From Crambe crambe (taxonomy: Eukaryota; Porifera; Demospongiae; Poecilosclerida; Crambeidae), in assembly GCA_963924555.1 (NCBI GenBank), contig OZ004587.1, positions 8,448,075 to 8,512,074 on the forward strand: a stretch of 64,000 nt of DNA. Reading direction: 5' to 3'. The translations under genes and the position numbers were made by a program. The notes below the pieces were generated by a model, which made no database searches, was not told the origin of the DNA, and saw only the letters and a program-made list of their open reading frames with translations. Below, piece after piece: positions 11,173 through 22,109 of this stretch. The stretch's first letter is position 1, and each line of letters begins with the position of its first letter.

Positions 11173-11457
11173 CTCCTCCCCTCAGTGTGGAGAATGTAAT
11201 GGCAGTCCTGGAAGCACTACCATGGAGACGCGTTGGTCGTCAACTGTATGTCCCTAAGTCCAAACTTGATGCTATTGCATCAGAAAACTCTACAGATAGA
11301 CAGAGACTGGCAGCTGTCATCCGATACTGGATCCTGAGGGACCCATTTGCCTCCTGGAGGAGGCTTATACATTGGCTTGACTATTACGAAGATGATGACA
11401 GTGACAAGTGGCGTGATGTAGCAGACAGGATACGGAAGTATGCAGAGAAACAAACAG
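11173..11457 (+). CDS. Death-domain exon a of gene 1
   Basis: The exon encodes one six-helix DD (SVENVMAVLEALPWRRVG ... ASWRRLIH). Compared with gene 2 (28086) and gene 3 (59936), changes are confined to two patches. One is RQLYVPK before LDAIA. The other is the acidic loop after RLIH (WLDYYEDDDSDKW). Exon lengths are 285, 306 and 276 bases, all differing by multiples of three. Confidence 0.85.
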
Positions 11458-14400
11458 GTGAGTGAGTGTCATTGCTCAGATCAGATTATTGTTGCCCAAT
11501 GCACTGCACATACAGCAAGAAAGCCAAAACCTTGAATTGAATTATTAACTACTAACAGTGTATAGTGACAATAATCACTGAAAGGACAAAGGAGGTTCTA
11601 TTTCACAGACACTGCTTTCCATGTATGGAAATGAGGGGATCAAGCATTTAGCAATGTAGAAATTAGTATGAGTTCACTCTCCCCCTCCCAATATCACTGA
11701 GCAGCCTAATAGTTGTGTTGGTTGCATAGCAACAGCATAAACTCCTCACCCTCCCCTCCCACATTGATTGTTTTTGTCCAGTGCCCCGCCCTCTATTAAA
11801 AACCCTCCATGGTGCTTGACTAATACTGTGAATTGTGTGGGTGTGTCTTATCTGGGGTAATAGAAGTGTTTGTGTCCCCCCAGACCCCAGCCTCACCTCT
11901 TGCAGTTTGTTAGCTGCTCTGGACACTGTGAAGAATGCAAAGACTGTCAGTGACTATGATAATAATGATTTGGAGCGTGTATTTGAGATACCAATCCCTA
12001 AGTGGCAGGAGATGAGGTCACGATGTGTTGAAGAGGACACCTACCGTGGTGAACTGGTGCACTATTACCTCGGTACCCATCCACAAGCTAGTTGGAATCA
12101 CCTGGCCGGGACACTTCTCTACCGGAAACAACACAGCGCTCTCGAGAAAGTGAAGGGGAAGGTTAAAGCTGATAAAGGTAGGTGTGTGGTAGATGACACA
12201 TAATGACATACTAAGTGAGGGAAGGAAGACTGTAGTCATGTGATTGGTCTACAGTGGATCCTCCTATTAAGGACTCTCAGGTCTTCATTGACAGAAATTG
12301 TCAAGGGACACAAAATTTGAGTGTTGACACTGAATGTTTTCATAATAGCTCTGTGTGTAGCTATTGTTCAAGGGGGCAAGATTGTACCTGGACCCCCTCC
12401 AACTCATTAGAGTAGCAATTTCTGGTTGAAGGTCATTTGAGATTTCTGTATATTATAATGACTTGTGCTTTCAAAGTGCTTTGGTGCTTTTGCTACATAT
12501 GCCTTGTCATGGCATAAGCAGGAAACTTGATTGGTCCAACAATACAGTTTAAACTACATTAAGCATGCATGGCCAGTGGAAGTGGATTGGTGTGACTATC
12601 AGTCAGCAGGGGGAGGGGCTAGCATATGGAGGGCATTAATTAATGATTTAAAATCTGATATGTTAGAGCTATTCCCACTATAAATATTGTGGAAGTGAAT
12701 GCATACACTTGATGTTGTCGTTAGAGCATCAACTCTAGTTGACTGAAGTAATGCACACTGCATGAGCTCATACTATTTTTATTTGTTGTTGAAGGGACTT
12801 ATTTTTGTTGATTGGCTCATGTTTTATTCTTTATGTTCCCTCCCACAGACCCCTCCCTCACCCTCGCTAATCTCACTCAGCTGCTACAGGATGCGGGGGA
12901 TTGGTATCTTGTGGGTGAAAGTCTCTACATCCCCGACTTAGTGCTTGACAGTATTGAATCTCAACACTCCAGTCAGTCAGAATGTGTGAAGGCTTTGTGG
13001 GAGTGGTACCTGAACAACCACCCATGTCCATCATGGAGACATGTGGCTCATGCTCTATATGAGTGGAGGAAGCATGGAGTGCTGGAAGTGTTGAAGAGTC
13101 ACTACCTTAAAGGTGAGTCTTGTGGTCTGTGATGGTTTCTGGAACTGTAGCATCATTACATGTGAGCCTCATCTCCTCTCTCTCACTATCCTGACCTGCA
13201 GTGGTTCCAACAGTGATAATCACAGAGAGACTAGTTGGGAGTACATTGATTGTATGGGGAGGGGCATTAGGTTCAATGGGAAAATAGATTGAATACCTAT
13301 ATGAGTATTAACTTAGGTTTGCTGCCTCCCCAACATGGACCCTTGTTTATTTGTTTGTTTGTTTGTTTGTTTTTGTTTATTATATTATCTGCGATTCCTA
13401 GTGCATGTCCTCCCATCTCATAGAGTTGATCATCCAGGACTTCTGATATGTCTTTATTAGGAAGTCCACTCTAAAGTCGATTTGATATACCTCAAGAGTA
13501 AGGGGTGTGGGGACTCTCCTTGATTCAATTGATCTACTCCCCCTCAAATACATGTCTCCTGCATACCATACAGCACACCCCCACTTCTTAATTAAATCCC
13601 CTCTTAATATTCATATCTCTGTAGGTGAAATACCTGCTACAATCATGTGGTAATATTTTTGATTGTAGGTTCGTCTGAGTCACGTAGATTGTACAACGAG
13701 GCAATGAGGGAAGGATCCATCAGAGCTCAGATCAATAAAATCCTCCTCTATGGAGCTCCCGGGACAGGCAAGTCCAGCTCCATGGACCTTTTCGTTGGCA
13801 ACCCTCCGAGAGGAGTCAGAACGAGCACACCTCTCGCAGCTCGTCCAATCACTATGTTCCATGTTGGTGTCACCAGCGAGGAGTGGAAGAAACTTCCTCC
13901 AGAGGAAAGAAGACGAATTTTATCCAGAGCCATAGCTGCTCACTCTCCTCCTGATGCCACCCAGTCCCCCAAGGGTTCTGATTCTGCAGAGAGTTCTGAT
14001 TCTTGTGAGGATTCTGACTCTGGTGGTGAAATATCTACTGGAATGGAAGGTGGTATCAATCTTAAACATAGAGAAGCTCACACCGCAGAAGACAGATCTT
14101 CAACACACGATCGAAATCTTCGAGTACACCCAGTGTCTCTCTCCAGTCCAACAGCCGCTAGAAAACCAAAGCCAAAGAGAAAGAGCTCACTGCCATCCAT
14201 TACCACACACGACCAATTAATAAGGCTAATGGACGAGTGCTTGGAGTCAGATAAACCCCTATCTACCTTCCGTAAGCTCTACCTGATTGACTCTGGAGGG
14301 CAACCACAGTTCCACGAGGTGCTACCCATATTTCTTCGTCGAATGTCGTTGTATATTTTCGTCTTCAAGTTGTCGGAAGAGCTCGCCACTAAACCCATGG

Positions 14401-16151
14401 TGGAGTATTTCGATGGTAGTGGGAAGCGTGTGGGAACCCCTTACCGATCAGCCCAATCTAATGAGCAGCTGTTGAAACATTGTCTCCGCACCATGCATAC
14501 TCACAGATCTGACAGCAAGAGTGGAGGCGAGTGCTCCAGAATCATGATTGTGGGGACCCACAGGGACGAAGAACATAAGTGCACGAATGAATCACGACAA
14601 GAGAAGAATAAGAAGTTAGCGGATATATTGCTTCCAGCTTTCAAAGACGAAGTCATCTACTACAAGCAGAGTGAGTTGATCTTTCCAGTCAATGCCAAAG
14701 ATCCTGCAGAATTTGACAAAAGCATCGCAAAGAATGTCCAAGGTTTAGTCCTAGAAGAGTGTAAGCCTGTCTCTATAGATGTGCCTTTCAAATATTTCTC
14801 TTTGGAAATACTCCTAGAAGAAGTGAGCCTTTCTCTAGATAGAGGTGTACTGAGCAAAGAGGAGTGCCTTAGAGCAGCAAAAGATCTCTACTTTGATGAG
14901 CACTCTCTCGATGCGGCTCTCCAGTTTCTAGACGAGATTTCAGCAGTCTTCTATTTCCCCGAGATTCTGGAGGGTGTTGTATTCACCAACCCTCAGGTCC
15001 TCTTGGACAAAGTGACCGAGTTGGTGGAGAAAATTTTCTGCTTGAGGGAAAATATCGGTGGTGAGGCTATAGGATTAACTGGAAGCTGGCAGAAGTTCAA
15101 AGAGCACGGCATCGTTAGCTTAGAGCTTCTCCAAAGGGAAGAATTTAACAAGCATTACGTTCCTGAAATCTTTGCTCCAGTAGATCTGGTGAAGCTGTTC
15201 AAAGAGTTGCTTATTATAGCCGACTTTAGTGCTTCAGAGTACATCATGCCTGCCCTTCTTCCTGTCCTGGAAAAGGAGAAGGTTCGTGAGTATCGCGTGT
15301 CCAATGATTCCACTTTAGCTCCCCTTGCTCTGTCCTTCCCTCTTGGCGGGCCTCGTCTCGGCACCTACTGCAGTCTCACCTGTTTCTTAGTCTCCCGCGA
15401 CAACCAGTTTCCTTGTCCTTGGAAAATCGTGCTTCTTTCTAGTTCCAACACTCCAGCTTGCCTCAATCGTAACTGCACCATGTTTTCTGTTCCTGGCTAC
15501 CCTGGCTCCGTCACACTCATCGATACGTTCACACAATTCGAAGTACACGTGCACACCGCTGAGAAAGTGCGCAGCAAGATGTCTTCTTTTGTCTCCCGAG
15601 CCATATTTGCAGGTCTGAGGAAAGCAACACTGGTCCTTGGCTACAACAACTCCATTCCATCGAAAGCACTACTCTGTCCGTGTGATCATGATGGGAGTAA
15701 CCCTCATGTCGCCACGTTTGGAGATTGAATCTGGACCTGCAGTCGAAATCCAAATACATTTGGAGACCTCACTTCAATACAGCTGCCGTGGTGTGAACAA
15801 GAAGATCCTCTTCCTACAAATGGTATGTCTGTTTATACATAAAGTGTACATTACTATTTCATGTCAATTATTCTCTTGCATGCAGCACCACTGGACTTGA
15901 GGACAGTGCAATGTGCATTGTGGGATGCCAAATGCAAGTGGTATAACCTTGGTCTGGAGCTCGGTTTGGACAAACCAACTCTCGATGCAATCAAAGTTAA
16001 CTGTCAGGAAGTGGAGGACCGTTTCCGAGAAGTTCTTTCTAAATGGCTCGATTTAGTGACCCCATCATGGAAGGCACTGGTGAAGGCCCTGAGGGCACCC
16101 ACTGTGGACTTTCCTCATATAGCCTCCAAGATTGAAAGCAAGTATATTTGA
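11173..16151 (+). CDS. Gene 1: triple-DD / Roc-like GTPase / DD protein, with internal stop
   Basis: Exons are 11173-11457 (DDa), 11884-12177 (DDb), 12849-13112 (DDc), 13669-15822 (GTPase/COR-like) and 15886-16151 (terminal DD, stop TGA). All junctions are phase 1. The 5' start is uncertain; the exon at 8062 fits by phase. The product is a cytosolic signalling protein: DDs oligomerise with other DDs, and the Roc-like GTPase may act as a switch. It differs from gene 2 by a G-to-T change creating TGA at 15726-15728 (TFGD-stop). This removes the last 31 codons of the GTPase exon and the whole terminal DD, although both remain otherwise intact. The gene may make a truncated protein or be at an early pseudogene stage. 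Confidence 0.8.
11884..12177 (+). CDS. Death-domain exon b of gene 1
   Basis: This DD exon (DPSLTSCSLLAALDTV ... HPQASWNHLAG) is 294 bases. The copies in genes 2 and 3 are 282, an in-frame four-codon difference at NAKTVSDYDNNDLERV. The second variable patch is LLYRKQHSAL, against LLEWKQ and LLYWEE in the other genes. Confidence 0.85.
12849..13112 (+). CDS. Death-domain exon c of gene 1
   Basis: This DD exon (DPSLTLANLTQLLQDAGDW ... HPCPSWRHVAHAL) is 264 bases in all three genes. The segment DAGDWYLVGESLYIPDLVLD is heavily substituted between copies, whereas LTLANLTQLLQ and HPCPSWRHVAHAL are invariant. Confidence 0.85.
13340..13385. repeat. (GTTT)n microsatellite
   Basis: This TTTG/GTTT run lies in the intron before the GTPase exon. 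Its length differs in the homologous introns of gene 2 (about 30247-30290) and gene 3 (about 62073-62100). Confidence 0.85.
13669..15822 (+). CDS. Roc-like GTPase / COR-like exon of gene 1
   Basis: The exon starts in phase 1 (GSSESRRLYNEAMREG). G-motifs are the P-loop GAPGTGKSS (13752-13775), the switch-II-like DSGGQPQF (from 14289) and GTHRDE as the guanine-specificity motif (about 14553). The P-loop and switch II are separated by a long insert that is acidic and Ser-rich (GSDSAESSDSCEDSDSGG), then basic (KPKPKRKSS). The C-terminal half (FKYFSLEILLEEVSLSL, LDAALQFLDEISAVFYFPE) resembles the winged-helix start of COR domains in Roco/DAPK-type proteins. The frame is interrupted by TGA at 15726-15728. 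Confidence 0.8.
15886..16151 (+). CDS. Terminal death-domain exon of gene 1 (beyond the stop)
   Basis: Acceptor TGCATGCAG precedes a phase-1 DD exon (APLDLRTVQCALWDAKCKWY ... VTPSWKALVKAL) that ends with KIESKYI-stop. It is intact although an upstream TGA should prevent its translation. Gene 2 and the 48013 copy have homologous exons. Confidence 0.75.
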
Positions 16152-16282
16152 TCGAAACACTAGACCTTTCCCCCTAAACCCTGTTTCTATATTAGCAACT
16201 ATTTAATTCATTTTTAAATATTAAATTTTTAAGTTTATCGATATCTTTTGTCTTTGTGCAATGGCTTTATTTGAAAAAAAAT

Positions 16283-16288
16283 AATAAA
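16283..16288 (+). terminator. Polyadenylation signal AATAAA of gene 1
   Basis: AATAAA lies 132 bases after the terminal stop. The homologous site is at 33213-33218 in gene 2. Confidence 0.65.
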
Positions 16289-16399
16289 TGCATCAATAAT
16301 TTTTGAAGGTTCAAGCGCTTTTCCTTGTAACATTTTTATTTTTAAATCCTGTGAATATTCTGAGTTGGCTGCGCATAAAATAGTCATTTTTGATTTGCT

Positions 16400-17560
16400 G
16401 AATTGAAGATCTAAAGTTGATTGTGTGAGTGTCTAACTAGTTCTCCTGTTACTGACACTGGTGGTACTGCTGGTACTGATGGCACTGGAGGTGATGGTGG
16501 AGGGACTGTATTTGGGTTGATTGGGACCCTCTGTTCTGGTGTACAGGGAGACTTTGCTGTGGTCAGGGTCAGTAGTGTCTGGCTGGTGCACGATGGACAA
16601 AAAAGAACAAAGAAACCTGCAGCAGCAAGAACACAATCATCTGAATTTACCACTTTGCTGTAAGAATGTCTACTTGCCTGAGATAAATGAGGTAGTGGAA
16701 GGCTGGGAGGTAAGTGGTGGGTGTGGCACCCTGACCAGCCAAGTGGTGTGGGCGTGAGATGATTTTCTGATGTAGGAATGTGAGTGGGGGCATATCAGAG
16801 AAGTTGTAGGCAACTATATATGTAGATCTTGACAATGGAAGAAACTGTCATGTTGATTTAATAGCTAAGAATACTTTCAACTTACCACTTGAACTGTTCC
16901 TTTGCAAGGGACCTGATAACCTCTTTTCCTAATTCTTGATAATCAACTTGTCCCTACGTAATACACCACAAAAGCTATCAGTCCCATATCCTTATATTAT
17001 TTGTTAAAGATTTTTTCAAGTTAAAAGTGGTCAGTGACATTTATTATAGCATACTGTCTCTGATCGAATAGCTAAGAACACTCTCTCTCAACTCACCACT
17101 TCAGTTATATTATAGCATACTGTCTCTCGGTCCATTCTCAGTGATCATATTCTGTAGATGGATTAGCAAGTGAGGAGCTGGGAGAGGAAAATAAGGCAGC
17201 TGCAATCAGTTGGTGGGAAAGAGTGAAGACAAGCAGCATAGGCCATGGCATCTGTGCTTCCTACGGCCTTGAACTCAAAACAGTACTGATAAAATAATAT
17301 GCAGATTAGTTTGATTTCAGTGTGAATGGGCTGAAAAAAATAAATAAATAAATAAGTGTACACATGTACTATGTTGTATGCAATGAAAAGAACCATTATG
17401 TATGTGGATGGGACCATTAGTGGAAGAGATTCCAACCCTCATAATTATACCAACTTCTTTTTTGACCTCCACTAAGCATAAGTTGTGACGTTATGCATAA
17501 AGTCTGCTGCAATCTATCTATCTAGCTATCTAGCCCAGGCCACGTGGGTAAGCGTAACTA
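16400..17560 (-). pseudogene. Start of duplicated tail A: ATOS-like proline-rich exon fragment and flanks
   Basis: On the minus strand about 16560-16430 encodes a Pro-rich stretch (VPPPSPPVPSVPAVPP). It is the same stretch that follows the ATOS-like SDMPP exon at 19.8 kb. A further open fragment near 16950-16870 reads QELGKEVIRSLAKEQFKW before a donor. The rest, to 17560, shows no gene and is homologous to 33340-34615. Confidence 0.45.
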
Positions 17561-17689
17561 TGGTGATGAATAGATGCGTAATAACCACACCCCTTGCTTA
17601 GTCAGCACAGGTGTGCATTATTATGAATAACAAATAACTGACCATGCAATTAGATTTCTGATCTCGTTTTCCGTCTCGAATATAGCAGA

Positions 17690-18372
17690 AACTTTGCCCC
17701 GAATCCAAGCCAGATCCAGATAAAGGGCGTGATCTTTCTTCTAAAGCAGTCATCCAACCAATGAACCTCGGAAGGCAGGAAGGAAAACCTCCCTCACTCT
17801 CCCTCCTGAGCACTCCCCACAGTGTAGGCCTGACAACTCCCCACAGTCAGTAGGCCTGACAACACTCCCCTCAGCAGCTAGCCAGTTCAGCTGAAGAAAA
17901 TTGCTCAGACCAACTGCCCTTAGGCCTACTCCACTGGCTTTGAGGATGGCAACCTGGTCCCCCTGCCAGCCACCCGTGGGTTACAGAAGGCCAGTGGCAC
18001 CATAGGAGCCCGTTTCTTCACCTTTCCATGTGAGTACTACACATCCTATGTATACATTAACTCCTTCCTTACCATCGATATAGCATTTTTCACTAGCATT
18101 ATAGCAGAATAACCCTTTCTTGTTGTCCCTATGGCTGGCCTGAAAAGTATTTATATTCTCATCCTCTTTGCACACTGAACAGGACTGTTAGGGAGAATTA
18201 TGAGGGTTGAAGCTTGGCTTGGACAAATCAACTCTCGATGCAATCAAAGTTCGAGAAGTTCTTACTAAATGGCTCGATTTAGCAACCCCATCATGGAAGG
18301 CACTGGTGAAGGCCTTGAAGACACTCTGTGGACTTTTCTCATTGAAAGCAAGTATATTTCATTGAAACACCC
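17690..18372 (+). pseudogene. Mosaic pseudo-block: proline-rich exon, Rab and DD fragments
   Basis: In order it contains a degenerate copy of the 8062 exon (about 17700-17820), Rab exon 1 fused to the end of exon 2 (17938-18031, joined at GGCCAGTGGCACCATAGGAG), the Rab exon 3 start (18178-18195), and a decayed terminal DD exon (18210-18345, LDAIK ... TPSWKALVKAL remnants). None keeps frame. It repeats at 42090-42715. Confidence 0.75.
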
Positions 18373-18478
18373 TAAACCATTCCTTGTAAAGTTCATCCAT
18401 TAGTTTCTATAGTTTGTTTTAAAAAAATTTTTTTTTCTTTTTTTTTTGGTATCAGGAACCAATACAATTTGCTTTTAT

Positions 18479-19556
18479 TCACCAAAAGTTTTGACAGTTG
18501 ATCAAATGAAGTGCTTCCCAATGCTCCACATGATTGAAGCGAGCTGAAAGGTCAGGATCATGACAATTAACAGCAGCAAGAGCAAAGAGCATGGAGACAT
18601 CCATAGAACCAATGCTATAAAATAAGAAAGAAAAATTGTTTTATTTTAAGCAAGCACTTAACAGGTTTATTGATCAGACACTTTGTATGTCATGCATAGT
18701 GATTATCAGCATTGCAATCTCAAAAGGCATCCTTAATTTGTAAGCAATTCTGGACTGATAAACATGCACCCATGCACCTTTACACTCGATCCCGCCACTT
18801 CAACCCCCACAATAATAAGGACGTCATAATTATGATAGGGTTATTCAAGATCACTATACTCTATGACATAACACTTCACATACCTCAGTCCATCTACAAT
18901 TTTGGGCAGTATTTCATTCATGTCTGCATCGTTTCCTTTCTCTAGCAAAGCCTCTGCCAACATCACACTTCTCGTTCAATGATCGACATCAGGCAGTCCT
19001 CCACATGTGAGACACTTCACAGAAAGTAAAGAATGACACAAATGAGTGTGCTTGGTTTCAACATAAAGTATATCATCTGGAGTAAAGTGTGCATCATTTA
19101 GAACCTAGTGTCACCTGTAAGGTGGGCATCATTTGAAGTAGTGTGCATTATTTGGAATCTGAACATGTTATAACAGGGGTCATGACTCACAAATTCTGGC
19201 GGCATTCTAATGGAGTGCATGTTCTTGACAGAGCTGAGCATTTGTTTGACACACTTTGAAGGCTGGACCAAACCTGAGCCACAAATGACATCACTGGTCT
19301 ACAGACTCTCGACTGCCACAACCTTCATTGTCCACGTATCAGTGTCTGCTACAATACCCACACCATGGTCCACTGGCTCGTCTAACGATAATTAATTATT
19401 AAAATTTAGAAAGATCCTGCTCTCCAATCACTTGTCATAAAGGCCTACCTTGACAGCATGAGCTAGGTCCTTGTAGAGTTTGTCCCAAAAACTCTGACCT
19501 GCACTTTCGGTGGTCCCATGTAGGACAAAGTCTGGTAAATAATGAGGAGAAACCCT
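18479..19556 (-). pseudogene. FNIP-like C-terminal exons, tail A
   Basis: Minus-strand exons resemble the C-terminus of folliculin-interacting proteins. They are 19554-19449 (PHYLPDFVLHGTTESAG ... KDLAHAVK), about 19395-19210 (DEPVDHGVGIVADTDTWT, then KQMLSSVKNM.SIRMPPEF), about 19000-18884 (MLAEALLEKGNDADMNEILP) and 18614-18479 (GSMDVSMLFALAAVNCHD, stop TGA). FNIPs bind folliculin in nutrient signalling. Here the second exon has a TAG after VAVESL, and the first half of the protein is missing. I read it as a truncated copy. The family call is moderate and rests on ADTD..T and the spacing of the blocks. Confidence 0.45.
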
Positions 19557-19606
19557 GAGGCAAAGAGAATTTATATTATGGATGATACACTATAATTCCA
19601 CTACAG

Positions 19607-19770
19607 TGGAGCCTCTGATATATAAAGGACACTACAAAAGAGGACAAACCTTTCAACAAAAAGACCATTGTATGCAAACTACATACAAAATAACCTCCAA
19701 AAGAGGACAACTTCTCTACAAAGGACAAAAGGATGGGTCCCAAGTGTGTGCATTATTAGGAGGTTTCACT
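19607..19770. mobile_element. MITE of the GGACA family (copy 6)
   Basis: This element lies between the FNIP-like and ATOS-like exons of tail A. Tail B has the same insertion at 43716-43880, so insertion preceded duplication. Confidence 0.75.
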
Positions 19771-19796
19771 ATATCATAATTCTTTAGGAAACTTGT

Positions 19797-20009
19797 CCCA
19801 CAAAGAGAGAGCCAATACTACTGCTGGTACTGATGGCTCTGGTGGTGATGGTGGAGGGACTGTACCATGAAGAGCCAAGTTGTGTGGGCTGGAGAGGGTT
19901 TTCTGACGTAGGAATGTCTGTGTGAGAGGGGGCATATCTGAGAAGTTGTAGGTGACTATGTAGATCTTGACCACCATGTGGTTAGGATTAAATTGTAGGA
20001 ACACACTTT
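19797..20009 (-). CDS. ATOS/FAM214-like exon with SDMPP motif, tail A
   Basis: On the minus strand this exon encodes FLQFNPNHMVVKIYIVTYNF followed by SDMPPLTQTFLRQKT, a signature I recognise from the atossa/FAM214 family C-terminal domain. A Pro-rich end (TVPPPSPPEPSVPAV) follows. Atos proteins act in transcriptional or metabolic regulation in the nucleus. It is probably part of the same gene as the exons at 20075-20225 and 21292-21453. The gene appears internally duplicated and perhaps non-functional. Confidence 0.55.
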
Positions 20010-20074
20010 ACAATGGGGACAGTATTGTATAAGACCCCTGACACTTAATCCTCAGCTTAAGAGACATTCCTTAC

Positions 20075-20225
20075 CAGATAGGGTGAGGTTCCTCCATGAT
20101 TATCATCCAGACTATAGAATGCAGCATTGACAGGCAAGACAAGATGAGGACCCACTAGCCGCCACCTCCACAGTGAAACCCTCAACCTGTCCACATGGCT
20201 CAAGACGTCCACTCAACACTGACTT
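20075..20225 (-). pseudogene. ATOS-like RLEPCGQVEGF exon, frameshifted copy
   Basis: This copy is homologous to the 162-base exon at 21292-21453 but 151 bases long. An 11-base deletion after the GCAAGACAAGATGAGG segment breaks the frame. The donor GTAAGG is retained. Confidence 0.65.
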
Positions 20226-21291
20226 CTGCATTGTATGCATGTAAAGGTACATCATTAATGATCATCCTAAACTATATTCTAAATAACCCCCACCTTCACT
20301 GCATTGAAATCTAGTATACTAAGGTGTGCGTTATTTGTGAATAACAAATACTTGCCTCAAAAGTTCCAAGCAGACATAGACTAGGGACAAACACAGGAGC
20401 TGAGTTACAGCGCTGTGGGGGGACTCTCGTCCGTGGTCTCTGTAATGAATAATCTTATGGTTTCACAGTACAGAATTGATCTCCCTGACTGACCCACTGA
20501 CCCACTGAGTGAGAGTGACTTACCTTGCATGCAAGTAATAGCACAGGATCTGCGTTTCCTTCAGGGCACACACCCTATACACAAGCTGGAATGGGAGAGG
20601 AGTCAAGGAGGAATGACAGGCAGTCCCTCTTACTTCCTGTCATGAGCGTATCTGAGAGGAGAGCAGATTGCTTGGAGCAGCAATTGTGGAGAAGAGGGCA
20701 CAGAGGAGAGGAGCTCTACAAGAAACAAGAACTGTATTCAACTGTGATCCATTAACAAGGATCTTTAGTGTCCAATATCATTAATAAAAGACACTGAAAG
20801 ATATCACTAGCTGGAGTCTTCCTGGCACACCTTTAGCCACCTACTGATATTGATGGAAAATCATTTTCAAATTCATCATTCCCTATTAATGCCCACCCTG
20901 CTACATTCCAACAACAAAGTTGGTGGTCATCATGATGGTCAAACTTCCTTCACCTGACCTCTGACCTCAATGCACAAAGGAAGACCTAGGCTCCATAAAG
21001 AGCAGATAAGAGATGGCAGAGTCTGTAAAGACAGTTCGAGGTACAAAATATATTACAGTGCAGTCATGACTTGATTTTAGTGTATCACAGATGTGTTATC
21101 CTAGCAGCTATGCCCAGAGGTCAAAGGTATATGGGGTATTAAAGGCCTCCTAAGTATGTGGTATAGTTTTAACCATAGGTCATGTCAAGTCTTCCGGTAC
21201 TAAGTACGAAACCTCTCAAAGAGAGCTCTCTTTTGAGGGGTAGTATGATCAGAAATGGACGTATATATCAACCTTAAGAGACATTCCTTAC

Positions 21292-21453
21292 CAGAGAGGG
21301 TGAGGTTTTTCCATGATTATCATCCAGACTATAGAATGCAGCATTGACAGGCAAGACAAGATGATGAGGACAAAAGGACCCACTAGCCGCCACCTCCACA
21401 GTGAAACCCTCAACCTGTCCACATGGCTCAAGACGTCCATTCAACACTGACTC
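21292..21453 (-). CDS. ATOS-like exon (SVLNGRLEPCGQVEGF), tail A
   Basis: The exon is 162 bases, phase 0 to phase 0. It reads ESVLNGRLEPCGQVEGFTVE and then SGSFCPHHLVLPVNAAFYSL. This matches the conserved ATOS/FAM214 block in which a LNGRLEP..VEGF..E..ASG.FCP..LPV pattern is diagnostic. Good donor GTAAGG. Intact copies lie at 44184-44345 and 45392-45553, and broken ones at 20075-20225 and 49995-50125. Confidence 0.6.
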
Positions 21454-21862
21454 CTTCATCGTATGCATGTAAAGGTACATCATTAATGATCATATTCTAA
21501 ATAACACCCACCTCCATTCCATTGAAATCTAGTAAACTAAGGTGGGCATTATTTGTGAATAACAATCTGGTTCAATACATTACTTGAAACAACAAATACT
21601 TGCCTCCGAAGTTCCAAGCAGACATAGACTATGGATGCACCTTCACTGCATTGAAATCTAGTATACTAAGGTGTGCGTTATTTGTGAATAACAAATACTT
21701 GCCTCAAAAGTTCCAAGCAGACAGACTAGAGATGAACACAGGAGCTGAGTTACAGCGCTGTTGGGAAACTCTCGTCCGTGGTCTCTGTAATGAATAATCT
21801 TATGGTTTCACAGTACAGAATTGATCTCCCTGACTGACCCACTGAGTGAGAGTGACTTACCT

Positions 21863-22103
21863 TACAAGTAATGGCACAAGATCTGCGTTTCACTCCTCCC
21901 TTCACTCCACCTGCATGCATGTAGGAAGAAGGGACAGGACTGTTAGCAGTGGGGGGAACCACACCAGTTTGTCTACCAGATGAGTTTACAGGTGGAGGAA
22001 CCAGACTTGCCTGTTCACTAGACCAGTTCACAACACCTGTTGCTGAGTCAGCAGCTACTCTAGAGGGTGAGATGACTTTAGAGTCTAAATGAAATGCCTC
22101 CAA
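21863..22103 (-). CDS. Exon upstream of the ATOS-like block, tail A
   Basis: This open exon encodes FHLDSKVISPSRVAADSATG ... TGVVPPTANSPVPSS ... KRRSCAITCK and ends at a GTAAGT donor. It is Ser/Pro/Val-rich, as expected of the disordered part of ATOS proteins. I do not recognise it on its own. A nearly identical copy lies at 45951-46191. Confidence 0.4.
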
Positions 22104-22109
22104 CTCCTT

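Noticed and set aside
13625..13654. Possible small exon (GTGAAATACCTGCTAC) before the GTPase exon
   Set aside because: Its donor would be phase 2 and break the frame. DDc joins 13669 directly in phase 1.
18000..18190. Second functional Rab gene
   Set aside because: Most of the P-loop exon is deleted, exons are fused out of frame and there is no later exon. It is a fragment.
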